A stretch of 7,897 bases of DNA from assembly GCA_030840615.1 (NCBI GenBank), contig JAVEEE010000522.1:1-7897 (forward strand). Direction: 5' to 3'. The stretch comes from Frankiaceae bacterium (lineage in GTDB: Bacteria; Actinomycetota; Actinomycetes; JAFAQI01). Under the pieces are notes generated by a model. It had not been told where the DNA came from and did not search any database. It was given only the letters and a program-made list of their open reading frames with translations. Numbering within the stretch: position 1 is the first letter of the stretch; each line of letters starts with the position of its first letter. This document shows positions 7,782 through 7,897 of this stretch, piece by piece. Position numbers and translations under genes: made by a program.

Positions 7782-7897
7782 TCAGCACCGCACTGAGAGC
7801 GTCGCCTCGATGCCGCGGACGTCGCCGTCCTCGTCGACGCGAACGGTGACGTCCGTGTAGCCGAGGCGTGCGAGGTCGTCGCCCAGGGCATCGGGCT
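7782..7897 (-). CDS. C-terminal end of an unrecognised protein (N-terminus beyond window)
   Basis: The last 37 codons and TGA stop of a gene entering from the right edge. The visible part reads DALGDDLARLGYTDVTVRVD at residues 2-21, then an acidic DEDGDVRG turn and the strand IEATLSVR: a helix followed by two strands. Codons end mostly in G or C, and the residues form a sensible amphipathic helix and beta hairpin, which is why I take the frame as real. I do not recognise the family from so short a piece. It is separated from the transporter operon by about 585 bases, so it is probably a different transcription unit. Confidence 0.55.
   Translation of the reverse strand, partial: PDALGDDLARLGYTDVTVRVDEDGDVRGIEATLSVRC

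Noticed and set aside
7751..7786. Possible terminator after the partial gene at the right edge (CAGGC and GCCTG arms, with an ACCGGTACCCGG core)
   Set aside because: The arms are only five bases, the core palindrome is imperfect, and no T-run follows on the minus strand.

Overview
The window is very GC-rich. Every gene I can support lies on the minus strand, and GTG as well as ATG starts are used. The transporter lipoprotein has the Gly/Ser/Asn/Lys/Thr-rich tether after its lipobox that is common in high-GC Gram-positive bacteria. I infer an actinobacterial genome, possibly a Thermoleophilia-like or other soil lineage; the sequence alone does not settle the taxon.

Layout in transcription order (high to low coordinates): (1) 7782-7897, the last 37 codons of an unrecognised gene. 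(2) 7197-7781, about 585 bases with no convincing gene; it holds a candidate promoter and two inverted repeats. (3) 6885-7196, a 103-residue in-frame remnant of a zinc alcohol dehydrogenase that has lost its middle, sitting as the first reading frame of the transporter operon. (4) 2416-6864, a complete CUT1-type carbohydrate ABC importer: lipoprotein solute-binding protein, two permeases and an ATPase, with 4-base overlaps between the last three. (5) 2255-2415, a 161-base gap with a second candidate promoter. (6) 1214-2254, a full-length zinc-dependent medium-chain dehydrogenase of the sorbitol/threonine dehydrogenase type, paralogous to the remnant. (7) 342-1187 and 1-337 (cut by the window edge), two TIM-barrel sugar isomerase/epimerases of the D-tagatose 3-epimerase type, 4 bases apart.

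Taken together this is a carbohydrate uptake and catabolism locus. The importer brings in a sugar or polyol, the dehydrogenase oxidises a hydroxyl to a ketone, and the epimerases rearrange the resulting ketose. The substrate cannot be read from the sequence, and no kinase, aldolase or complete regulator is visible.

The most distinctive feature is the dehydrogenase remnant. It keeps residues equivalent to 1-67 and 312-346 of the intact paralog, joined in frame, with a strong ribosome binding site. The remnant and the intact gene flank the four transporter genes as direct repeats about 5.7 kb apart. I see no CRISPR array, tRNA, rRNA, transposase or defence system, and no clear evidence of a new kind of system; this is mainly an ordinary metabolic locus with one unusual gene relic.
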